Under the pieces are notes generated by a model. That model had not been told where the DNA came from. It saw nothing but the letters and a program-made list of their open reading frames with translations, and searched no databases. 64,000 nt of DNA. It comes from Populus alba. Its lineage: Eukaryota > Streptophyta > Magnoliopsida > Malpighiales > Salicaceae. The translations under genes were made by a program, and so were the position numbers. Shown in pieces: positions 33,083-43,104 of the stretch. Where the stretch lies: assembly GCF_005239225.2 (NCBI RefSeq), contig NC_133300.1, positions 6,167,875 to 6,231,874 of the forward strand, written 5' to 3'. Within the stretch, counting starts at the first letter, position 1, and each line of letters starts with the position of its first letter.

Positions 33083-34020
33083 GAGACATGTGTCATATAG
33101 AGAGGAGAACTTGAGCAAAACTATTAATTATCCCTTGTTATATTGTTAAAGATTAAGCTCAAAACACATATATTTTTTTTAAAAAAATAACAGTCAGTTT
33201 TGATAAAAAAAAAAAAAAAACTTAGGTTATGATTTTACAAAATCAATAAAATCAAAGGGTGTGACACATGTTACGTAGAGAGAAGAGTTTGAACAAATTA
33301 TTAATTATCCCTTATTATGTTGCCAAAGACTAAACCCAAAATACATACATTTAAAAAAGAATTAACAGTCAACTTTGATTAAAAAAACTTAGGTTATAAT
33401 CTTACAAAATCAATAAAATTAAAGGTGTGACACTTGTTACGTGGAGAGAGAAGAACTTAAACAAACCATTAATTATCCCTTGTTATGTTGCTAAAGACTA
33501 AACCCAAAACACATACATTTAAAAAAGAATTCACAGTCAACTTTGATCAAAAGACTTTAGGTTATGATTTTACAAAATCAATCAAATCAAAGGGTGTGGC
33601 ACATGTTACGTGAAGAGACGAACTTGAGCAAACCATTAATTATCCCTTGTTATGTTGCTAAAAACTAAGCCTAAAAACACATACATTTTTAAACAGAATT
33701 AACAGTCAACTTTGATCAAAAGACTTAAGTTATAATTTTACAAAATCAATAAAATCAAAGGGTGTGACACATTTTACATAGAGAGGGGAACTTAAGCAAA
33801 CCATTACTTATCCCTTGTTATGTTGCTAAAAACTACGCCCAAAACACATATATTTAAAAAGAAGTTAACAATCAACTTTCGTTAAAAAACTTAGGATATT
33901 ATCTTATAAAATCAATAAAATCAAAGGATGTGACACATGTTATATAAAGAGAGGAAACAATCAACTTTGGTTAAAAGACATAGGCTATAATTTTACAAAA
34001 TCAATAAAATCAAAGGATCT
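33083..34020 (+). repeat. Tandem array, about 167-bp period, five to six copies
   Basis: GTGACACATGTTACGTAGAG-like starts occur at 33,261, 33,427, 33,596, 33,764 and 33,930 (spacing 166, 169, 168 and 166), with a diverged first copy near 33,083 and a truncated last one. Each unit reads on through CCATTAATTATCCCTTGTTA, CCCAAAACACATACATTTA, AACAGTCAACTTTG and TTACAAAATCAATAAAATCA. No coding capacity is seen. Confidence 0.92.
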
Positions 34021-35141
34021 AAAATTATAATTTACACAAGAGTATAGCCAAGACTCTCTCTATCAGATCATGAACAGATGCATCCCTCAAGGTAGTGCAA
34101 ATTTTACTTCATCAGAAAGAAGATGAAACCCAGCCAGGGATGTGAGGCTGAGATGAACACAGATCAGGGAGCTTTCTCTAAGACAGCCATCAGATCTTGC
34201 TTTAACTGTTAATTAACTTAGCAAGGCTTGATGGTGGAAAGGTCAAGATGGGAGGCAGGGAAAGGGCTTTTTTTCTAATACCTTCCCATTTATATCTACT
34301 CAAGTTATGATTAAAAAAAATGTAAATTGATGCTGTAAAAATGCATTGATTATATTTTTTTTGGCAATTTGGTTTATCTGAATATTTATCTGTTGAAAAA
34401 GAATTATCAAAATCATAAAAGCAATTAAAATAAAATGTTTTTCATTATTATGAAGGGAATGTAATTAAAAATTAAAAAAAATAATACATTGGAAATTCTA
34501 TATTGAATCATATAAAAAATTGATTAAAATTTTTTGAAAAACATAAATTTTATTTTAACCATGATGCTTTTTTTTTTTCACATTATGCACATAATAATTG
34601 AAAAATAAATGTTAGATAAAAAGCCTATAATATTATTTGAGAACTATGAGTAAATTGAATAATAACTTAAATATAATATTCAAAAAATTTAATGCATTCA
34701 AAAAATTTACAAAAAAAAAAAAAACACAAAAAAGGTGAGGTCCGATCTTAGACAGCCGTAAGCTAAACCCAAGTGCTTGGCCTTCCTTCTTTTTTTTTTT
34801 TCTATTTATAATGGCCTTCATTTAAAAAAAATAAACAAATAATAGATAACATGTCGTTTAGCATTCCAGATTCCTAGTCATCAGAAAAGACTGTCAAAAA
34901 ATCTAGACTGAAGTTTTTTTTGGGTTGAAAAACACCATTTTTTTTAAAAAACCTCTTTTCATCGAAAACAACTAAAATACACCATAACCATCTTAATAAA
35001 CCAATTTTCCTACCTAAAACACCTTTAAATCAATCCAAAAACACAAAATCAAACCAAATTTTTTTTTCTCAACCTTGAACCATTTTTTTCTGACGAGATG
35101 AAGATCTAAAAACACCTTAATGAAGTTGTTAACACCAAGAC

Positions 35142-35762
35142 TATACTTTTTTTTTTGCGGGAAATGTGGTCAACGACAACTTCTTTGTTTCGCTGTTATC
35201 CGATGATTTTCTCTTTTCCATCTCACACTAAAGAACTAAAAAACAAACAAAATGAACTTTTGAATCAGAACTAAAATTTCAAAAAACTATAGGGTCCGTA
35301 AAATCAGAAAAGAAAAAATAAATGGACTAAAAATTACTTTTTTTGCATGAATTTAAGATTGGTCATGAGGTTTTTTTTTATTTCACACTTTAATCCTCTT
35401 TGATTGAAATTTTTATTTCCTTAACTTTTTTTTTTTAAAAAAAAGGTCAACAATCTAGTCATAGAAGCCTGCAATTGAAAAAAAAAACTTGAGAAAAAAA
35501 ATTGGAAGAAAAAAAGGTTTGTGTATTGTAGATCATGACAACGACTTCCTAGCTATTTTAGTATATCTGTAATTGTAATCTAGTTATAATGTAATGTTTG
35601 GAGATCTTCTTCATGTGTAACATTATGTTCTTCAATTCCTTGTTCTGCATCTTTGATTTTTGGCTGCTTGGATAAAATAATGGATTGGTGAAAAGGCACT
35701 CGCTTTGGGGAGTCGACAGCCCATTGTTGTTTATCTCATTAATTTCTTTTATGTTGTTTTTT
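35142..35762. other. Spacer before the SAUR pseudogene
   Basis: T-rich and A-rich runs. The conserved SAUR promoter module is not present upstream of this SAUR copy. Confidence 0.4.
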
Positions 35763-36198
35763 ATGATCAGTACCAAGATGATCATCAAATTGGCAAGGAG
35801 ATGGCAGAAACTAGCTGCTACTAGGAGAAAAACAAGCACTCTGCCACAACCCTTTGGGAGAACAGACACAAGCAGTTGTCGCACCAGCTGAGAAGGGTCA
35901 TTTTGTGGTGTATCAGAAACGACTTTTGCTTCCTTAGGAATAACTACACAGCAAAATTCTCAGAAAGCTACTCAAATTGGCAGAAGAAGAGTATGGTTTG
36001 TCTGGCGATGGACCTCTCACATTGCCATGTGATGCAGCGCTATTAGAACACGTAATTGCTTTGAATAAACGACATGTTACCAGAGAGGTAGAGAAAGCAT
36101 CGCTGATGCCCATAGCCAGAAATTGCTGCTCATGTTCTTCGGATCACTATCATCAAGTCACAGACCATAAAATGCCACTTTATAGCTCTGCAGGGTAA
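35763..36198 (+). pseudogene. SAUR pseudogene inside the duplicated segment
   Basis: Begins MISTKMIIKLARRWQKLAAT at 35763. After DTSSCRTS the frame meets TGA at about 35,889, several codons of the strand region (VVYSADQK) are missing or shifted near 35,905-35,945, and the frame resumes at RKLLKLAEEEYGLSGDGPLT, giving LPCDAALLEHVIALNKRHVT and a tail DHKMPLYSSAG to TAA 36196-36198. It lies on the plus strand, like the 28,288 gene, which it resembles at LPQPF-RTDTSSC. Confidence 0.88.
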
Positions 36199-36540
36199 TA
36201 AATTACACACGTGAATTAGTCACCCAAGTTTAGTTGATTGACCTTGAATCAAATGATGAAAATTTAGACACAGAGTCGATTGTAGTTCTGGAATACAAAA
36301 TTATAGGGATTTTGCAACCGTAATCCTTGACATGTTTCTCCATAGGGAATTAAAAGAGAACAGCCTAAATCCTTTGATTCAAGAGTTTATGTTACCGTTA
36401 CATGGTTCTTGCTAATCAGAGAGAAGCAGCTGCATCAAGTGATGCTGAGTAATGAAATGTGAGCCACAATTAAATGATGGGATATAAATGAACACGAATT
36501 AAGGTAATCAGGCAGCAGCAGCAATAAACCGTGAACTACA
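36199..36540. other. 3' flank of the SAUR pseudogene, no gene seen
   Basis: Unique-looking sequence up to the point where similarity to unit 1 resumes (GCATCCATTTCAGAACAAGA at 36,543). Confidence 0.4.
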
Positions 36541-36794
36541 ATTGCATCCATTTCAGAACAAGAATGGGAGATAAATCATGAATCAAAATCATGTATACAA
36601 GCTCAATGCTCTTGATTTAATGTGGGAAGCATGTACCAGAATTAAACACTCTCGAGGAGTTCTTGTGGTATAAATAATACAACAATAGATCTTAATTTAT
36701 ACGTATAAAATGTGTCCTCCCAAATTCAACCCCTTGCCTGGTAACAATTTCATTGCCTTAATCTCCAGTTCCGTTTGCGCATGTGCAAAAAAGT

Positions 36795-38915
36795 TCAATC
36801 TTCATCTTTCTTCTCAGATGAATTTGGATTTTGTGAATATTTCTGCCACCTCTGCTTGTTCTTCTCAGATTTACTAGCATTTTGAGAAAATTCTGTGAGC
36901 CCCTGTCTTAGTGCTCCAAGATTGACCCCCATCACCAACCAGAATGCTAGTCACTCCCATTTTTTGAAACCTGTTCACAAAGAAATTCTTTTAAACGGAA
37001 TAGATGACTCCACAGGGAAATTGGCACTTCATTACAAATAAAATACAAGATTTAAAGGATCCAACTCATAAAATTAGAAGACAGGGGAAGCAGGAGAGTT
37101 TTGTTTTTACCGATTGAATGTTCCTATCCTCATCATCAAAAAAAAGCATGGAGTTAAAGGGTATCCCAGTCCTCGAATGAATCCTCTGGAAATGATCTGT
37201 CTTGTGAGTCCAACTGGAAAATATTTCCTGAATAGTCAGAAAAAAATCACTCACCATGTAAGCCAAACAAAGGAGTAGTTCCTCTTGACGATAGATTAAT
37301 ATAATTTCATACGGGGAACATGAAATGCATAAAAAAGCAACATGGAAAACAAAAACATTCTCCAAGACAACAGTGAGCAGAAAATAGAACTCCGAGCTAG
37401 CAGAATGATAGAACATTTTAATCTTTTTGGCACAAACAGGTAACTCCTAATTCCTCGTTTCTCATCAAAGGCAAGCACCAGCCACTTATACTAAGCAGAA
37501 GTGACCCAGAATTACAGATCGTGTAAAAGAATCATCAGAAACACAATAGACTTAAGAGTTTCTTACCTATTTGATATGATGAAACTCAGAGGCTCATCAC
37601 TCAAATCAAGTTATTGGGCCACTAAATTAATCCTCAACATCATGAGCTATTCCGAGAAACAATTCAGTATCCAACACTTTACAAACCCTGTGTGTTAGAA
37701 GCTACATCTTTCGCCTTCCCTTTGAGGACTATGTTCTACTAAACTATGACCCTGCTAGTCATGTTCTTGAGTAAGAAACACAATTGGTTGACCCTCTTAC
37801 TCATGGCACAGTAAAAGAATTAAAAAGGATAAAAAAAAAGATTCTTAGTTCTTGCTGACTCACCTGTGCTACAAACATTGGCTTGAGACTTAGTTTGTCA
37901 ATAAATGTCTTTGCAATATCTGAGGTTGGTGATCGAGAAGCAATGGCCATGTCAATCCCCTTTCCTTGAGTGCATATACTATGCCTTTAGCTTGGGGATA
38001 CAAGGATGGCATTTCACGCTTGGAGCGACATTCGCTGAATAACAACCATAATTGAATCAAAATTTAGACCATGGAGAACCAAAAAAAACATTGGCACAAG
38101 GAGAAAATAAAAAAGCAACCATTCTAATGTTTAAATAATCAAGTACTACAAAGATAGTACCTTTTTTTTTATTAAACTAATGCAAGGTTCTAAAACCAAA
38201 TAGGGCATTAGTATCATTATATGCAAGTAAGATGCAAAGTTGTATGTACCAGCGCGATCAACTGCCTGAATGTTTTGCTTCCACTGATGTTTCAAACGTA
38301 TTAAATGTGTAGAAAAAACATTAGCTGCAAAATTAATTGTCAAATTACTTATATTACATACAATGAGGTGCGTGAACGATGAAGGGCTAAATACTAAGTT
38401 GAACAACTCAACCCACATTCAATCAACACCATATTACAAACTAACTTCAAGGCTTCAATTCAAACAACATTAAAAGGACCCTCCAAGAAATTAAAAAACA
38501 AATTCTCATTAAAAACTACAAACATTTTTTCCAACATACTAGCAAGTCCATTTCAGCTCTCCAGTAATTCAGATTTAATTTAAAAATTCTTTCCTGATAC
38601 TAACAATCTTGATAAATAACACAAAACATATAATACCAAGTTACAATTTTTAACAAGAAAGTTTCCCAGTAACACAGAAGCAGAGCAAAGCGTGAGAAAC
38701 CCACATGAAAATAACAACATTAGAGAAGAAAGCATGACAACGGAACATTATATTTGACACAACTTTATGTCTACATGCATGTGGCCGTAAAGAAAGAAAA
38801 GGTACCAATAGAAAGGCCAGAGAGTGTAATCTAGATCGAAGACGACCAATCTAGGCAGCACTTGAAACATTCCAATAATCTGCAAAGCATCGTTTTTCAC
38901 CGTCTCGTCTCCCAT
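36795..38915 (-). pseudogene. MDP1-type HAD phosphatase, copy B (frame slips in exons 2 and 4)
   Basis: Exons correspond to 38915-38806, 38034-37864, 37227-37111 and 36970-36795. Exon 1 is in frame here (MGDETVKNDALQIIGMFQVL) and carries the DLDYT motif. Exon 2 is one base short (TTT against TTTT near 37,963, at KE-KGID), and exon 4 is two bases long (an extra T near 36,961 and an extra C near 36,926), so as written the protein would end early. All three changes are in homopolymers, as is the single break in copy A. It differs little from copy A otherwise, introns included. Confidence 0.85.
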
Positions 38916-39769
38916 CTTTTCTGCTTGCTTTTGCCCTTTCCGAAAGAATTTGAGAGAATTTTAAGCGTTTGGTCGCTCGGTGTTCTTGGTGGTAATAATA
39001 AATTAAATGTAGTGGTATTTGTTTGTCAAAGAAAACATAAGGTTCAGGTGGGCTTCTGAATTTTATGGTCAGGCCCAAAACAAGCCAATATTTTATAGGA
39101 CCCAGTCTATTTCTTTCTCAATCAGGTCCTTAATGTATTGATAAATTCTCAATCATATCATTACTTCATGATTAAGTAGCTAGTGAAGCTCATATGGTTA
39201 TATATATATGAATTCTTTGAAGAATTCAATTCAATTCATAAATAAATTTAAATAACTTATTATAATTTTTATATTTAAAATAAAATATTTAAACAGATAA
39301 TAGTTAATAACGAGATCTTTTTAAATTTTAAAAAACATAAATAAAAACCAACCAAACAAATAATTAATTAAAATGTACTAAACACACAAAAGTAATGTAT
39401 TTTAACATATCAATGAAGCCATTCAAAAAATTAAATAATTTAAATGTTGAAATTTAAAAATCCCATCTTTGCATTAACAAACATAAGAATAAAAATACAA
39501 TAATAAACCAAAGTTACAATTTTTATCGTTCAAATATCCTAATAAAACAAAACAAGAAAAATCCCATGTTTGAACAACTATAACAAAAAAACAAAAGCAA
39601 AAAAGAACATAATGTTTGACATTCATCACTATTATATTTAAGAATGTTGTTGTTTTTCATTATTTAGCATTTCTCATATAAAAATAGTGGATATAAGAGA
39701 TCCACTAATTATAAACATTGTTTAGGCTTTTTTTTTTTTCAATCCTTTGAAGGGTGACGAGGCTAGTAT

Positions 39770-40487
39770 ATTAGGAGAAACCACATATCGAGGAGAACTT
39801 GAGCCACCTATTAATTATCCCTTGTTATATTGCTAAAGACTAAGTTCAAAACACATACATTTTTTTAATAAAAATTAACAGTCATTTTTGATAAAAAAAA
39901 AACACTTAGATTATGATTTTACAAAATCAAAAGGTGTGTGACACATGTTACGTAGAGAAGGGAACTTGAACAAATCATTAATTATTCCTTGTCATGTTGC
40001 TAAAGACCAAGCCCAAAACACATACATTTAAAAAAGAATTAACAGGCACTTGAGGTCTTGCCCCAGCGGTTGAAGGGACTTGTTCCCTTCCTCTGCATCC
40101 TGGGTTCAAACCTCACCGTGCATGCCTGCCACCCCCGCAGTGCCTTACATGCTCATTAGGTTTGCAGGATGTTTAGTGAGCCGTGGGATTAGTCGTGGTG
40201 CGCGCAAGCTGGCCCGGACACCCACGTAAATAATAATAAAAAAAAAAAGAATTAACAGTGAACTTTGGTTTAAAAACTTAGGTTATGATCTTACAAAATC
40301 AATAAAATCAAAAGGTGTGACACATGTTATGCAGAGAGAAGAACTTGAGCAAATAATTAATTATCTCTTGTTATGTTGCTAAAAACTAAGCCCAAAACAC
40401 ATACATTTAAAATAGAATTATCAGTCAACTTTAGTTTAAAAATTTAGGTTATGATCTTAGAAAATCAATAAAATCAAAGGGTGTGAC
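39770..40487 (+). repeat. 167-bp tandem array in unit 2, left part
   Basis: Unit starts (GTGAC) fall at 39,938, 40,317 and 40,483. Subtracting the SINE and its target duplication (213 bp) from the first gap gives 166, the same period as array 1. Confidence 0.9.
40046..40242 (+). mobile_element. SINE with 16-bp target duplication
   Basis: Flanked by AAAAAAGAATTAACAG at 40030-40045 and 40243-40258. The body has a tRNA-like A-box region (TTGCCCCAGCGGTTGAAGGG near 40,067), a B box (GGTTCAAACCT near 40,113), a GC-rich centre, and an A-rich tail. It is absent from the matching place in unit 1, so it inserted after the segmental duplication. It resembles SINEs known from Salicaceae; the family name needs a library search. 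Confidence 0.92.
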
Positions 40488-41444
40488 TAGGGATGTTAAA
40501 AAAAACCGACCAACAGGTTAAACAAAAAAAATTAAGAAAAAATTAACCAAAAAAAAACAAATTGATAAAAAAAAAACCAAGTAAACTGATAAAAAAATAA
40601 AAAAAACCCATCCGGTTTGGTTCGGTTTTAATTTAAAAGGATTTAAACCAATTGAACCGGACCAAACCGAACCGGTTTAATTGAATCTAAAAACAAGTAT
40701 AAAAGGAACATCCTAAACCTAAATAGTAAATACCCTAAACCCCCCGGTCACCTTTCCAGCCGTCCTCCCTTTCCCCTTCCCTTTCCAGCCGCCCCACCCA
40801 TCCCTCCCTCCCTCCTCCCCGCTCTCCCCCCTCCCATTTCCTCCTTTCTAGTCGCCCCACCCCTCACCTTTCCCGCTCCCTCTTCTTTGTGCTCTTTTAT
40901 TTCATTTTCTCTCATATTGTTGTCTTTTCTCATTTACTAATGACATGATGAGACAAACCTTTCTAGCTAAAGTTTGTACTCTCTGCTTTAGTTATGGCAG
41001 AAAAACTTTGATAAAATCCTTGTTTCTGGTTTTATTAACCTGCAATTCTGCTAATGAGGTCCCGGTAGTTTGCGGGACGCTATTGGAAACCTTGTTAACA
41101 TGTAGTTGTGTTAACTTGGATAAATCCAGTGATTTTGATTCTGCTAAGGAAGATCTTTCAGATCTCAACCAAAAAGCTCAAATTTCAAGTTTTCAGCAAA
41201 AGATTTTTCTAAATGTAATTCGGCTAAGTTTATCCAGTGATAGTGATTCGGCCAAGTTTTCTCTTATTTAATTGGTTTCGGTTTTTCTAGTTTTTAAGGC
41301 TAAAAAAACCGACCCGAACCAGACAAAAAACCGGTTTAGTTTGAACGATTTTCGTTTGGTTCATATTAACAAGAAATGGTATTTTTTGATTTGGTTGAAT
41401 TTTTATATTAAAACCGGATCAAACCGGACCGTGAACTCCTTTAA
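40488..41444 (+). mobile_element. Unclassified insertion with CCGGTTTGGTTCGG-type ends
   Basis: Interrupts the tandem array between GGGTGTGAC (ending 40,487) and GCGTGAC (42,236). Both ends are rich in AACCGG, ACCGAACC and GGTTCGG words in either orientation (40,600-40,680; 41,300-41,430). The middle has a C-rich tract (40,740-40,880) and an open frame of 108 codons (40,945-41,271) with no family I recognise. The flanking GGTGTGAC/AGCGTGAC could be an imperfect 8-bp target duplication of a hAT-type element, but no clear terminal inverted repeat was found. Confidence 0.5.
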
Positions 41445-42232
41445 GGGTGTGTTTGGTATTGCGGTTACTGTTGTGGTTTGAAAAAAAATTGTTTTATAAA
41501 AAAGTACTTTTAATTGAGGTTGGTTAAAAAAAAAATGATTTTCAAATTGAGGTTATATATATATATATATATATATTTTGATTGTTTTTAATTTAAATAT
41601 TGTAGATTTAACTATTGTTATTACATCATGAAATAAATAATACTTTATATAAAATATTTTGTATTGTTCCATTAAACTATCTACAATTACATCACATATA
41701 AAATACATCCGACAAAGATTATAGTTTCATTGGTTTTTGTAAGCGTGCAAACAACATTAAATAAAATATCATCAGAAATAAAATTGGAATTGTGATCAAA
41801 TTCTACAAATATTGTCATCAAGCGATCTTCTTCTAATTTATATAGTTTTATTGGATAATATAAAACACTAGTTTTTCGAATAAAATACAATTAAAAATAT
41901 TTTTTTTTACTGGGTTGGACCTGATTCAATACATTTTTATAGTTTTGGACTGGGTCCAGTATCCCACTGTTCATGTGAATAGTGGAGGAACTCTCCACTG
42001 TCCACTTAAGTGAACAGTGGAGAGTGAATTAATTTCACTCTCCATATGAGAAGACGCAGGCAGGATCATAGGAGAAGAATGCAGGAGAAGTAGATAAAAC
42101 CTACTTCTCATAAGCTAAGGTTCCACCTCAGTTATTAGGTGGGATCCATGTAAAAAAATGTATAGTTTAGATTAACCAAACACTTTAATTCAGCTTTTGT
42201 TTTCTACTGCTGCCGCAGTGCCAAACAGGCAC
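41445..42232 (+). mobile_element. Harbinger-like non-autonomous element (788 bp)
   Basis: Ends GGGTGTGTTTGGTATTGCGG and, inverted, GTGCCTGTTTGGCACTGCGG match at about 15 of 20 positions. TAA flanks both sides (41442-41444; 42233-42235), the target size of PIF/Harbinger elements. The inside carries a perfect-looking hairpin (ACTCTCCACTGTCCACTT / AAGTGAACAGTGGAGAGT near 41,992-42,030) and no transposase. The element at 10,173 is a second copy, itself hit by the hAT. Confidence 0.8.
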
Positions 42233-42235
42233 TAA

Positions 42236-42524
42236 GCGTGACACATGGACTAAGCCCAAAACACATACATTTAAAAAAAAAAATTAATGGTCAACTTTGG
42301 TTAAAAATCTTAGGTTATGATCTTACAACATCAATAAAATCAAAGGTTGTGACAGATATTACGTAGAAAGAGAAACTTGAGCAAACCATTAATTAACCCC
42401 CGTTATGTTGCTAAAAACTAAGCCCAAAACACCTACATTTAAAAAAGAATGAAAATCAACTTTGCACAAAAGATATAGGCTATGATTTTTACAAAATCAA
42501 TAAAATCAAAGAGTCTAAATAATT
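42236..42524 (+). repeat. 167-bp tandem array in unit 2, right part
   Basis: Continues GTGACACATGG, then CTAAGCCCAAAACACATACA, and further units to about 42,520, completing the array interrupted at 40,487. Confidence 0.85.
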
Positions 42525-42835
42525 TTACACAAGAATACACCCAAGACTCTCTGTCAAATCATGAGCAGATGCATCCCTAAAGGTAGTGCAAGTTTTACTT
42601 CATCAGAAAGAAGATGAACCCAACCAGGATGTGAGGCTAAGATGAACACAGATCAGGGAGCTTTCTCTAAAACAGCCATTGGATCTTGCTTTAACTGTTA
42701 ATTACCTTAGCAAGGCTTGATGGTGGAAAGGTCAAGATGGGAGGCAGGGAAAGAGCTTTTTCTAATACCTCCCCATTTATATCTACTCAAGTTATGATTA
42801 AAAAAAGTAAATTGATGCTGCAGAAATGCATTATG

Positions 42836-43104
42836 TTTTTTTAACCTTGATTCCACAGAGATTGGTGCTACGTACAGATGAGCACATATTTTGAAGCCCT
42901 CAAGGAAGGTAAATAGTGCCACAGAAAAGCTCACTCCCCGCCATTCTCTTCTTTTCTCTACATCTTTCTATAATATTTACAGCCCTGAAGACCCTTCAAA
43001 GTTCTGTCCATTTCCTTACTTACGAGCCCTTAAAGAATATGTACTGATATAACACTGCTATTCGCAGTGAGATGCGATACTTCAGGAATGCTTCCTCAGA
43101 GAAA
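42836..43104 (-). other. Spacer and 3' region of the ULP2-type gene
   Basis: Lies between the duplication tail and the stop codon of the SUMO protease gene; most of it is probably that gene's 3' untranslated region. Confidence 0.4.

Larger units (their letters stand above)
28974..34350. repeat. Segmental duplication, unit 1 (MDP1 copy A, tandem array, AT-rich block)
   Basis: The unit consists of an AT-rich block (28,974-29,742), the MDP1-type gene (29,743-32,390 with flanks), an AT-rich stretch, the 167-bp array (33,083-34,020) and a tail (34,030-34,350). Each part recurs in the same order and orientation in 34,355-42,835. In unit 1 the block joins straight to the gene at 29,742/29,743, where unit 2 has an extra 1.4 kb holding a SAUR pseudogene. 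Confidence 0.9.
34355..42835. repeat. Segmental duplication, unit 2
   Basis: Direct copy of 28,974-34,350: AT-rich block 34,355-35,141, MDP1 copy B 36,541-39,200, array 39,770-42,520 (interrupted), tail 42,525-42,835. It is longer because of a 1.4-kb stretch with a SAUR pseudogene at 35,142-36,540 and later insertions at 40,046-40,242 and 40,488-42,232. Confidence 0.9.

Noticed and set aside
33083..34020. CRISPR-like array
   Set aside because: The repeats are whole 167-bp tandem units without unique spacers, in a plant nuclear context.
40945..41271. Candidate new gene of 108 codons inside the unclassified insertion
   Set aside because: No recognised family, no codon or splice support, and located in a transposon-like block; kept only as part of that insertion.
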